NCBI RefSeq assembly: GCF_004798935.1
Contig: NZ_RAHT01000003.1
Location: 434,001-498,000 of the forward strand
Direction of reading: 5' to 3'
Length of the DNA: 64,000 bases
Source: Ningiella ruwaisensis
GTDB taxonomy: Bacteria; Pseudomonadota; Gammaproteobacteria; Enterobacterales; Alteromonadaceae
Shown here: positions 35,671 to 43,344 of the stretch, piece after piece
How positions within the stretch are numbered: position 1 is the stretch's first letter
Layout: each line of letters opens with the position of its first letter
The notes under the pieces: model-generated
What the model saw: the letters and a program-made list of their open reading frames with translations, nothing else
The model's database searches: none
Told to the model about the DNA's origin: nothing
Position numbers and translations under genes: made by a program

Positions 35671-37200
35671 ATGCTTAGCGTAGATGCCTTACCTGTACTT
35701 CGTATAGCGAGCCATATTGCAAACACGCCTCATGTGTTTTTATGCTGGCGATCAAATTCGGTACTTCAATATTTACCTACCGACACAATTAATGACAAAA
35801 ATGGGTCTCCACAAAGTAATAAAAAAACAAGCTTTGATGCATTATTTGCTGCATACCTTGAATATATAGACAAAGGTTCTTTAAGTCCGCCATCAATAGA
35901 AATCCTCAGCATTTTTTGGATGAATCCTGCCACTGCACTTTTACCTATATTCAATGAACAGCATCAAAGCGCTGACGACATTGTCGGATTTATTGGATTT
36001 GAATTTAAATCTAAAAACGATGCTGACAATTTGCGTCAGTCTACACAAATAAGTTTGCTAAAAGATATGGCTCATATGCTGTCCAAGCATGTTCAGCAAA
36101 CCAGGCACCTGCGCTCACTCACTGCAAGCGAAGCTATGTTTAAAGAGGTTGCGCGCTTAAACAAAGATTACATGTATGTAAAAGACGAAACAGGCAAAAT
36201 CATTTTTGCTAACGCAGCCGTTTTATCCCGATTTCCTGATGACAAATACAGCGACATTGTAGAGCATAAAATCACTGAGCTTTTTGAATCGCATAGTCAG
36301 CAAAGCATCTCAAGCATTGAAAAAGAAGCCAGGCGAATTGGCGAGCACCTCAGAGTTGATCACGTTAAAGTTGAAGATGGCAGAGACAGTATTCTTCAAA
36401 CGCTCGTTCAGCGGCTTCAAATCAACGACGAACGCACCTGCTTTTTAGTTGTAAGTAAAGACGTCACCGATCGTGAAATTATAATTAACGATCTCAAGCG
36501 CTCAAATAAAGATCTGGATAATTTTGCCTACGTTGCCTCTCACGATCTCAAAGCCCCGTTAAATGTCATCAAGCGTCTTATATCTTGGGTGATTGAGGAT
36601 TGCAAAAGCCTATTGCCGCAAGATAGTCTGGAGAACCTGGAGTTGGTGATGAACCGTGCCAATCGCATGGAGCAGCTTTTGCAAGACTTGCTTGCCTACT
36701 CGCGAATTGGCAAAGAGTATCAGGAGGCATGCGAAATCAATGTAAAAGAAAAGGTACTGGAGTTGCTTTCTTTGCTCGATTTACCAATGGGCTTCGTATT
36801 GAACTGCGACGACCAAACTGCGCTTGTCCCTGAAGTGCCATTTTCTGTTGTGTTGTTGAATCTAATTTCAAATGCAATAAAACATCATGATTCAGGCAAC
36901 GCAAAAATCGAGATAAAAGTCAGGCGCAATCAACGTGCTAATGTCATAACTGTGATAGATAATGGCCCCGGCATTGCTGAAGAAGATCGTAAACGTGTCT
37001 TCGATTTATTTGAAACCTTAAAGCCTCGCGATGAGGTAGAGGGCTCAGGAATGGGATTAAGTGTTGTAAAACGCTTGGTAGAGCATTATGGTGGGTATAT
37101 AAAGGTTGAAGAGAATCGCCCTAGAGGAACAAAGTTTGTCGTTAACTGGCCTTATACCAATGTTGCACGAGATGTACTTGCGCAATTGTCAGATAAGTAA
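35671..37200 (+). CDS. Cytoplasmic sensor histidine kinase with PAS domain
   Basis: A 509-residue histidine kinase without membrane helices. The N-terminal 130 residues are a divergent GAF-like sensor. A PAS domain follows (about 150-270; MYVKDETGKIIFANAAVL). HisKA comes next with phospho-acceptor His291 (ASHDLKAPLNVIK), then a HATPase domain with N-box LLNLISNAIKHHD, G1 DNGPGIAEED and G2 GSGMGLSVVKRLVEHYGG. The phytochrome-like HisKA and close spacing (125 bp) to a REC-GGDEF-EAL gene suggest a phosphorelay into c-di-GMP. The pairing is inferred. Confidence 0.9.
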   Translation: MLSVDALPVLRIASHIANTPHVFLCWRSNSVLQYLPTDTINDKNGSPQSNKKTSFDALFAAYLEYIDKGSLSPPSIEILSIFWMNPATALLPIFNEQHQSADDIVGFIGFEFKSKNDADNLRQSTQISLLKDMAHMLSKHVQQTRHLRSLTASEAMFKEVARLNKDYMYVKDETGKIIFANAAVLSRFPDDKYSDIVEHKITELFESHSQQSISSIEKEARRIGEHLRVDHVKVEDGRDSILQTLVQRLQINDERTCFLVVSKDVTDREIIINDLKRSNKDLDNFAYVASHDLKAPLNVIKRLISWVIEDCKSLLPQDSLENLELVMNRANRMEQLLQDLLAYSRIGKEYQEACEINVKEKVLELLSLLDLPMGFVLNCDDQTALVPEVPFSVVLLNLISNAIKHHDSGNAKIEIKVRRNQRANVITVIDNGPGIAEEDRKRVFDLFETLKPRDEVEGSGMGLSVVKRLVEHYGGYIKVEENRPRGTKFVVNWPYTNVARDVLAQLSDK

Positions 37201-37325
37201 GGCAAGTACGCAGGTCAAGAACGGGAATAAAGCATAAGAACAATAATAAATTACGCGGTATTTGTATTTTATACGGTACAAATTTGTAAGCTTGCGATAA
37301 ATTCAACAGTGGTAGATGTAGCAGT

Positions 37326-39068
37326 ATGAATCTGATTAGAGTAGCTAGCATGGAAATGAGACGCCAACTTGATGTGCTTGTTGTTGATGATGATTATGCA
37401 GACAGAAAAATCATCCGTCGCACGATTGCAGAGAATACCCACAATGCAAGTGTAGTGGAAGCGACTTCTGTTGCCGAAGGTCTAGAAAGACTTCGTCAGC
37501 AAAGCTTCGATGTTATTTTACTCGATTATCGAATGCCGCACGGAAATGGTATCGAGATGGTGCGTAATTTACGAGCTCGCTCAGATTTAGGCAGCGTCGC
37601 TATAGTAATGATGAGCGCTTCAGAGTCAGACGAGCTTGCAGTGGCTTGCCTGGAGGCCGGTGCACAGGATTTTATTCTAAAATCGGAACTACAAAAACTT
37701 AACTTACAGCGTGCGATTGTGCATGCGCAAAAGCGTTTTGAATTAGAACACAAGCTGCATCAAAACTATTTGGATGTAAAACATATTGCTGAAAAAGATC
37801 CGCTCACCGGATTGTCGAATCGTCATCATTTTTCTCAGCTAATGTCTATGCTCATTCAGGATGATGCACAATCCCATGTGGATGTGGCGCTAATTTTACT
37901 GGATTTGGATAATTTTAAATTTATCAACGACAGTTTAGGCCACGATGCAGGGGACAGACTGTTAATTGAGTTTTCTACACGCATAAAACATTTGTTACGA
38001 CGACACGAAGGCTTTGCTCGCTTGGGCGGAGACGAATTTGCAATCATTTTAACCGGTATAAAAAGCGCAGAGCAGGTGGCTCAGGTTGCCGCTCGAATTC
38101 ATCAGGCGCTGCATCAACCTATACAAATAAATGAGAATCAACTTTCGTGTAATGCCAGTGTTGGGGCGGCAATGTATCCACTGCACGCAAAAAATAAAGA
38201 TCAATTGGTGAAATTTGCCGATGTCGCTATGTATGCGGCTAAGCGCGCAGGCAAAGGGCAAATTCGTGTGTATGATGAAATGATGCACAAAGAATTCAGT
38301 CGCCAATATGACATTCAGGTTGGTTTAAAAAAACACCTGCAAGAAGCGAGTTTTAGCATGCATTTCCAGCCGGTGGTGAATTTGGCAAACGGTAAGCAAA
38401 TTGGCTATGAAGCACTTATCCGTTGGCCTGAAATGCAGGACGCGTTTGTCCCTGATGAGTTTATTCCTGTGGCAGAAAAGAATAACGATATTCATGCTAT
38501 TGGCGAATGGGTTATCGACAAAGCCATTCAACAGATCGCACTGTGGCAAAAAACAACGGGCATTGAGCAGTTTATCGCGATCAATATTTCTCCTATCCAG
38601 CTACAGAGTGAGCGCGCTACTCACTACATTATTGAGCGTGCAGAATATTATCATGTTAAACCAGAAAGCATTGTACTTGAGATAACAGAGACTGCCTTAT
38701 TTGAGCAGCAAAAAGCAATCAAGCATTCCATCGAAACCCTATCAAGTTATGGATTTCAAATATCCTTAGATGACTTTGGCGTGGGTTACTCGTCAATCTC
38801 ACATTTAATTAACTATCCAATCAATATAGTTAAACTCGACAAATCCCTATTTAAAATGGATGAAAGCGAAGAAAAACGTTTGGCGATATTCGAGGCGCTT
38901 GCCAACATGCTTAAACGTTTAAATATGACAGTGGTGGCAGAAGGTATCGAAAATGAAGACCACTATAAACTCTGTCAGGCCTTAAATATCGACCATGGGC
39001 AGGGTTACTTTTTTGCGCGCCCTGCCGCGGCTCAACAGATTGAGTCTCAGTGGTTAGAAACAGCGTAA
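37326..39068 (+). CDS. REC-GGDEF-EAL response regulator (c-di-GMP synthesis/degradation)
   Basis: A 580-residue response regulator with a receiver domain (acidic pocket VVDDDYAD, Asp67 in LLDYRMP), then GGDEF (residues 234-238, LGGDEF intact) and EAL (residues 362-364, YEALIRW). EAL catalytic elements are complete: EITETALF, LDDFGVGYSS, and AEGIENEDH near the end. Both output domains therefore look catalytically competent, and phosphorylation would decide the balance. The likely partner is the histidine kinase just upstream. c-di-GMP controls curli in enterobacteria, but a link to the csg locus here is only a possibility. An alternative start lies at 37350. Confidence 0.92.
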   Translation: MNLIRVASMEMRRQLDVLVVDDDYADRKIIRRTIAENTHNASVVEATSVAEGLERLRQQSFDVILLDYRMPHGNGIEMVRNLRARSDLGSVAIVMMSASESDELAVACLEAGAQDFILKSELQKLNLQRAIVHAQKRFELEHKLHQNYLDVKHIAEKDPLTGLSNRHHFSQLMSMLIQDDAQSHVDVALILLDLDNFKFINDSLGHDAGDRLLIEFSTRIKHLLRRHEGFARLGGDEFAIILTGIKSAEQVAQVAARIHQALHQPIQINENQLSCNASVGAAMYPLHAKNKDQLVKFADVAMYAAKRAGKGQIRVYDEMMHKEFSRQYDIQVGLKKHLQEASFSMHFQPVVNLANGKQIGYEALIRWPEMQDAFVPDEFIPVAEKNNDIHAIGEWVIDKAIQQIALWQKTTGIEQFIAINISPIQLQSERATHYIIERAEYYHVKPESIVLEITETALFEQQKAIKHSIETLSSYGFQISLDDFGVGYSSISHLINYPINIVKLDKSLFKMDESEEKRLAIFEALANMLKRLNMTVVAEGIENEDHYKLCQALNIDHGQGYFFARPAAAQQIESQWLETA

Positions 39069-39088
39069 ACGGCCATTAAACAAAAAAG

Positions 39089-39730
39089 TTAGCGCAATTT
39101 GCGCTTTAGTTTTTCTTGCCATTCGGGCGCAAGCCCATCGGACTGAACTGCCTGCTCAATTTGTGCCTGAGAATACCTTAGGCCGTCGGGGGCTTTTGTC
39201 ATGAACATTACATCACGAACGCTTACAGGACGCTCATTTCGTTCTTTTAGTTTAATGACATCGCCGATATTTAAAATTCCCGGTTCCAAGACGCGATAAT
39301 ACCAGCCAGTGATCCCCTCTTGTAAGACAAAATGATCAACTTTATTGAGCTTGTAACGATGATTTATTTTGGCACAAGGCGCTCTTGGAGAACTTACCTG
39401 TAATACAACGCTGCCCATTTGATATACATCGCCAATGCAGACATTGCTTTCATTCATTGCAGGCGCAGAGATATTCTCGCCGATACTACCAAATTGCATC
39501 AGTGGAGCCGCTTCAGGAAAGGCTTGTTGAAGTAACAAATAGCTTGCTTGTGCATACTGATGAACTGCCATTTCAGGGCCGCCGTGTAATTTCTTGTTGC
39601 CCTGCTCATCTTCTATAGCACCATCGATTTCTATGCTAAGCGAATCAAAGGCCTGCTTTATAATGGAGCTAGGTGCCTTACGAGGACCAAAAGGCTGCGG
39701 TTTTCCTGCAAATAATCCAGTGACTTCCAT
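39089..39730 (-). CDS. MOSC-domain protein (YiiM-like)
   Basis: A 213-residue MOSC protein. Residues 1-150 are the beta-rich MOSC core, with KKLHGGPEMAVHQYA, FGSIGENIS, IGDVYQMGSVVLQVSSPR and the conserved catalytic Cys in RAPCAKI. The C-terminal 60 residues form the three-helix YiiM extension (SVRDVMFMTKAPDG). MOSC proteins handle molybdenum-cofactor sulfur or, for YiiM, detoxify N-hydroxylated bases. I chose the ATG at 39730, which gives the family start MEVTGLFAGKPQPFG; the frame runs 22 codons further. Confidence 0.88.
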   Translation of the reverse strand: MEVTGLFAGKPQPFGPRKAPSSIIKQAFDSLSIEIDGAIEDEQGNKKLHGGPEMAVHQYAQASYLLLQQAFPEAAPLMQFGSIGENISAPAMNESNVCIGDVYQMGSVVLQVSSPRAPCAKINHRYKLNKVDHFVLQEGITGWYYRVLEPGILNIGDVIKLKERNERPVSVRDVMFMTKAPDGLRYSQAQIEQAVQSDGLAPEWQEKLKRKLR

Positions 39731-39921
39731 GCAAAATCTCATTATGGTGATAAGCGTTTGTATGCTAGTGAAGTCAAATCGATTAAGCAAATACAAACGC
39801 GCTCAAAAGCAAACTTAGCTGATGAAAATCAAGTTTTTTATCCATTTTGAACACTCATGTAAACCTTAAAGCCCAAATCTTCGACAAAAGGTACAATGGC
39901 ATCAACAATAGCAAGCAAAGC

Positions 39922-40524
39922 ATGACAAGGACACTCAGGTTGGCTTCAAATAATGCATGCTCAGAACAATTGAGAAAGCAATCGAGTAATGACGAATCAT
40001 TGCAAATAGCCTCTTGGATAGAGCAGGCTAAAGCCGGTGATGTCCAAGCTTTTAAACAAATTTATGAACGACATATCGCACTAGTGTATGGACTGTGTTT
40101 AAGGCTTTGCGCAGATAAATCGCAGGCAGAAGATGCAACGCAGGAAGTCTTTGTTCAATTATGGCAAAAACTCGACAGCTTTGATGGCAAAAGTAAATTT
40201 TCTACCTGGTTGCATGCTGTGGCAAGTAATGTATGTATTTCGTATATCCGAAAGCAAAAAGGCTGGTGGCAAAAAATGTTCTCGATAGTAGATGATCAAA
40301 ATGGCACATCGATGGATAAGAGCGATGCTGGCAATTTTGATGCAGACGATTTACAGGCATTAATCATGAAGCTGCCATTGCGAATGCGGCATGTTTTTGT
40401 GCTTCATGCTCTGGAAGGATATCGCCATGAGCAGGTGGCTAAGATGTTAAATATATCAGCAAATACAAGTAAGGTGCAGTTTCATCGTGCAAGGGGCATG
40501 TTGGAGGAGTGGGTGAATGAATAA
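39922..40524 (+). CDS. ECF-family RNA polymerase sigma factor
   Basis: A sigma-70-family factor of about 200 residues. Region 2 (about 25-100) reads VQAFKQIYERHIALVYGLCL, AEDATQEVFVQLWQKLDSF and STWLHAVASNVCISYIRKQK. Region 4 (about 135-195) reads LPLRMRHVFVLHALEGYRHEQVAKML followed by a helix-turn-helix. It overlaps the next gene by 8 bp. A membrane protein with anti-sigma layout and a DUF4097 protein follow, forming a three-gene envelope-response operon. The start is uncertain: the frame also opens at a TTG (39847). Confidence 0.9.
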   Translation: MTRTLRLASNNACSEQLRKQSSNDESLQIASWIEQAKAGDVQAFKQIYERHIALVYGLCLRLCADKSQAEDATQEVFVQLWQKLDSFDGKSKFSTWLHAVASNVCISYIRKQKGWWQKMFSIVDDQNGTSMDKSDAGNFDADDLQALIMKLPLRMRHVFVLHALEGYRHEQVAKMLNISANTSKVQFHRARGMLEEWVNE

Positions 40525-41044
40525 GCAAGATACATCAGACAAGCTAGACAGGCTGATCGCTGAATCACCTAAAGAACGATTGCCGCAGCGCGATTTGTGG
40601 ACCGGGATAGAGCTGGCAATTGTTTCTGGCACGCAAATCGAAAAATCTGAAACCGAGGAGGCATCAGATAAGCGAACGCATTGGCAGACGTGGACTGCTT
40701 TAGCTGCTTCGATTTGCACAGTCGCAGTTGTTGCGTACATAAGTTTTGCGGTAAGCCAATTTGGAACGGGCACAGGTGTTCAAGGTAGAGAGTTAGTTGC
40801 GAATTTGAGCCAGTCTCACGAACAGCAGAAGCAGTCGTTACTGATAAGTTATGAAAAGGCTCCCGCACTTACAGATAATTGGCGGCAACAGCTAAGCGAT
40901 TTAGAAGAAGCAGAAAAAGTAATTATTAAGGCTTTGGAGACATCCCCAAATAACCCGGCCTTGCTGCGCATGCTAAAGAATGTTTATGCACAACAACTTT
41001 CCCTCATTGAGCGTGTTCATGCGCCACAATGGCAACAAATTTAG
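40517..41044 (+). CDS. Candidate transmembrane anti-sigma factor
   Basis: A 175-residue single-pass membrane protein. It has a cytoplasmic N-terminal region of about 55 residues (LDRLIAESPKERLPQRDLW), one helix (WTALAASICTVAVVAYISFAV) and a periplasmic helical domain rich in Gln/Glu (about 85-175). This is the layout of anti-sigma factors that hold ECF sigmas at the inner membrane. The translation overlap with the sigma gene supports this. No zinc-finger anti-sigma motif (HxxxCxxC) is seen, so the family is divergent. Confidence 0.78.
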   Translation: MNKQDTSDKLDRLIAESPKERLPQRDLWTGIELAIVSGTQIEKSETEEASDKRTHWQTWTALAASICTVAVVAYISFAVSQFGTGTGVQGRELVANLSQSHEQQKQSLLISYEKAPALTDNWRQQLSDLEEAEKVIIKALETSPNNPALLRMLKNVYAQQLSLIERVHAPQWQQI

Positions 41045-41054
41045 GAGTACAAAG

Positions 41055-42035
41055 ATGAATAGATCTCATATGAATGTGTTTACCAAAATTATGACCCTGA
41101 CACTACTATTGGCGCTTAGTTTGGCAGCATTAGCTGGACAAACCGTCAATCAGAGCCTCGACGCAGAGCCTGATGGCATTGTCGAAATCGAACATATGTC
41201 AGGTAAAGCAAAGATTGTTGGATGGGAGCAAAATCAGGTAAAAGTAGAAGGTGAGTTAGGCGACGACACCAAAGAATTTATTTTCAGACGAAAAGGAGCA
41301 TCCATTGAGCTCAATGTCGAAGTCGAACGAAACGATGGCTGGTTTTGGAACAATGACGGCAATATCGATGGGGATGATCTGACTATTTACGTGCCCATAA
41401 ACAGCCGTGTTGAATATGATGCGACAAACGCCAGTCTTCAAATACAAAACATAAACGGTAGCGTGTCAGCCGAGTTGGTCAATGGGGATATTGATGCTAA
41501 TAATTTACGCGGCGCGATAAAGCTGGAAACCGTTAATGGCGATATTGATGCCAAGCAGGTATCTGGAACCCTGGATATTGAGACGGTAAATGGCGATGTT
41601 GAGGTTATGCATGAAGGTGATGAAGAAGTGCAACTAGAGGCGGTTAACGGTGACCTGAAGCTAACGTCAAGCGCCAAAGATGTATCAGTAGAAACGGTAA
41701 ATGGCAGTATTGACTTTAATCTCAAACAAGTGCGTTTTGTCGACGCCGAAACGGTAAACGGTGATATTCTCATCAGTATGGATTTACTCTCTGGAGCGGT
41801 TGTAAAAGCGGAATCAGTAGGCGGCAGAATTCGCCTAGCTCTGCCCTCTGACGTTGAAGCAAAGTTTGATATCGAAGTGCATGCAGGCGGAAGTATTCGA
41901 AACGATTTAACAGCCGATGAGCCTCAAAAGGCAGAATACGGACCTCGAAAATGGCTGTCTTTTACTACTGGTAATCCAAACGCTACAGTGGATATCAATA
42001 CCGTCAACGGCAGTGTTCAATTAAAGCGGCAGTGA
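41055..42035 (+). CDS. DUF4097-family exported beta-repeat protein
   Basis: A 326-residue exported protein. The signal peptide ends near LAALA-GQ. After a short linker the chain becomes a run of about ten beta-turn units based on (E)TVNGDI, such as AELVNGDIDA, LETVNGDIDA, IETVNGDVEV, LEAVNGDLKL, VETVNGSID and DAETVNGDIL. This predicts a parallel beta-helix typical of DUF4097. The start at 41055 has AGGAG upstream; the open frame 5' of it overlaps the anti-sigma gene and is not coding. It is probably the target or signal partner of the sigma operon. Confidence 0.88.
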   Translation: MNRSHMNVFTKIMTLTLLLALSLAALAGQTVNQSLDAEPDGIVEIEHMSGKAKIVGWEQNQVKVEGELGDDTKEFIFRRKGASIELNVEVERNDGWFWNNDGNIDGDDLTIYVPINSRVEYDATNASLQIQNINGSVSAELVNGDIDANNLRGAIKLETVNGDIDAKQVSGTLDIETVNGDVEVMHEGDEEVQLEAVNGDLKLTSSAKDVSVETVNGSIDFNLKQVRFVDAETVNGDILISMDLLSGAVVKAESVGGRIRLALPSDVEAKFDIEVHAGGSIRNDLTADEPQKAEYGPRKWLSFTTGNPNATVDINTVNGSVQLKRQ

Positions 42036-42081
42036 TATAATTTAATCAAACAGTTAATAGAAAACTCGTTCGTACTTACCT

Positions 42082-42119
42082 AAAATAGACATCTGGTCAA
42101 ACCAAATGTCTATTTTTTT
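42082..42119 (+). terminator. Rho-independent terminator after the DUF4097 gene
   Basis: AAAATAGACAT / ATGTCTATTTT arms with an inner TGG/CCA pair, followed by a T-run. It closes the sigma operon before the alginate genes. Confidence 0.85.
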
Positions 42120-42304
42120 AGCAAAATTTCGATAGTCGTTCATCAGAAAGAACATCAACTTAAGCGGCAACTCTACTACTAGCTGAGCGCTTTCAAACCA
42201 GTGCTTGCAAGCTGATAAGAGTACTATTGTCGACTTACCATAGCATTAAGCTTTCACTACTACTCTGTATATTTGTTTAACAATTAATTTTCCAAAAATA
42301 AATA

Positions 42305-42321
42305 ATTGGTTAACAAATTGG
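42305..42321. promoter_or_regulatory. Candidate operator motif (copy 1)
   Basis: ATTGGTTAACAAATTGG, about 100 bp before the first alginate gene. It matches the element at 58081-58097 at 16 of 17 positions. The core TTGGTTAACAA is near-palindromic, as expected for a GntR-type dimer. Confidence 0.45.
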
Positions 42322-42423
42322 ACAGCTGATAATACTGTGTTGTTATTACCTCGAACAAGCGTTTGCTAGTTTTTGCTGGGCGAACCTACACACAATTATG
42401 TGACAGTGATTTAGGAGATTGAC

Positions 42424-43302
42424 ATGTCAAAACCGACGATTGGTTTTATCGGCCTTGGGCTCATGGGAAGTAATATGGTCGAAAACCTCCAGAAAAAGGG
42501 CTACTCGCTTGTAGTCCTAGACCTGAACAAAGACGCCGTAGCAGCTTGCACAGCGAGAGGAGCAAAAGCAGCAGAATCAGCAAAGGCGCTCGCCGAATCA
42601 GTTGATATCGTGATGCTATGTCTGACCACCTCGGCCATTGTAGAAAAAGTAATGTATTCTGAAGACGGCATTTTGGCTGGGATAAAGGAAGGCTCAGTTG
42701 TTATTGATTTTGGAACTTCTGTGCCTGCATCAACACGCAAAATCGGCGCTGATTTAGCCAAAAAAGGCGTTGGCATGATTGACGCTCCACTCGGACGCAC
42801 GCCCGCCCATGCTAAAGATGGTTTACTGAATATTATGGCGGCAGGCGAAAAAGAGACGTTCAATAAAGTAAAACCCGTACTAGAAGAGCAGGGTGAAAAC
42901 GTCTTCTATTTAGGGGAACTCGGTGCGGGTCATACGACCAAGCTCATCAATAATTTTATGGGTATGACAACCGTTTGTGCGATGTCACAAGCTTTCGCAG
43001 TAGCTGAAAAAGCAGGCGTAGACCGTCAGCAACTTTTCGACATAATGTCTACAGGACCTTCTAACTCTCCGTTCATGCACTTTTGCAAAAACTATGCAGT
43101 AGACAATGTAAGTGACCTTGGCTTTTCCATTGCAAATGCCAATAAGGATTTGGCTTATTTTCTGCAAATGGTGCAAGATTTAGGCACCGAGTCAAAAATA
43201 GCAGAAGGCTCTTCGGCCAACTTGCAAGCCGCTTTCGATGCCGGTATGGGCAGTGGCAACGTACCAGAAATCTTTGATTATTATCGCAAATTAGAAAAGT
43301 AA
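42424..43302 (+). CDS. Beta-hydroxyacid dehydrogenase; candidate DEH reductase of alginate catabolism
   Basis: A 292-residue NAD(P)-dependent enzyme of the 3-hydroxyisobutyrate dehydrogenase/tartronate-semialdehyde reductase family. It has the Rossmann motif GFIGLGLMGSNM, DFGTSVPASTRKI, the substrate loop DAPLGRTPAHAKDGLLNIM and the catalytic Lys in GHTTKLINNFMG. In marine alginate clusters such enzymes reduce 4-deoxy-L-erythro-5-hexoseulose uronate (DEH) to 2-keto-3-deoxygluconate. Its place as first gene before the PL6 and PL17 lyases supports this. A strong AGGAG site precedes the start. The SDR at 52905 is a second candidate for the same step. Confidence 0.85.
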   Translation: MSKPTIGFIGLGLMGSNMVENLQKKGYSLVVLDLNKDAVAACTARGAKAAESAKALAESVDIVMLCLTTSAIVEKVMYSEDGILAGIKEGSVVIDFGTSVPASTRKIGADLAKKGVGMIDAPLGRTPAHAKDGLLNIMAAGEKETFNKVKPVLEEQGENVFYLGELGAGHTTKLINNFMGMTTVCAMSQAFAVAEKAGVDRQQLFDIMSTGPSNSPFMHFCKNYAVDNVSDLGFSIANANKDLAYFLQMVQDLGTESKIAEGSSANLQAAFDAGMGSGNVPEIFDYYRKLEK

Positions 43303-43344
43303 GCGTTTAAAACATAATTTGCTTTAATAAAAGAGGGGGGGACG

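Larger units (their letters stand above)
42036..42423. promoter_or_regulatory. Upstream region of the alginate operon
   Basis: A 388-bp gap with no gene I can support. It holds the terminator of the DUF4097 operon (42082-42119) and an AT-rich promoter zone. ATTGGTTAACAAATTGG lies at 42305-42321, a near-copy of a motif at 58081-58097 beyond the alginate receptor. A half-match to the TATTGGTAATA motif (reverse TATTACC) lies at 42344-42350. Confidence 0.55.

Noticed and set aside
40980-41054. Earlier start for the DUF4097 protein
   Set aside because: It would overlap the anti-sigma gene by 65 bp and bury the signal peptide; 41055 has an AGGAG site.
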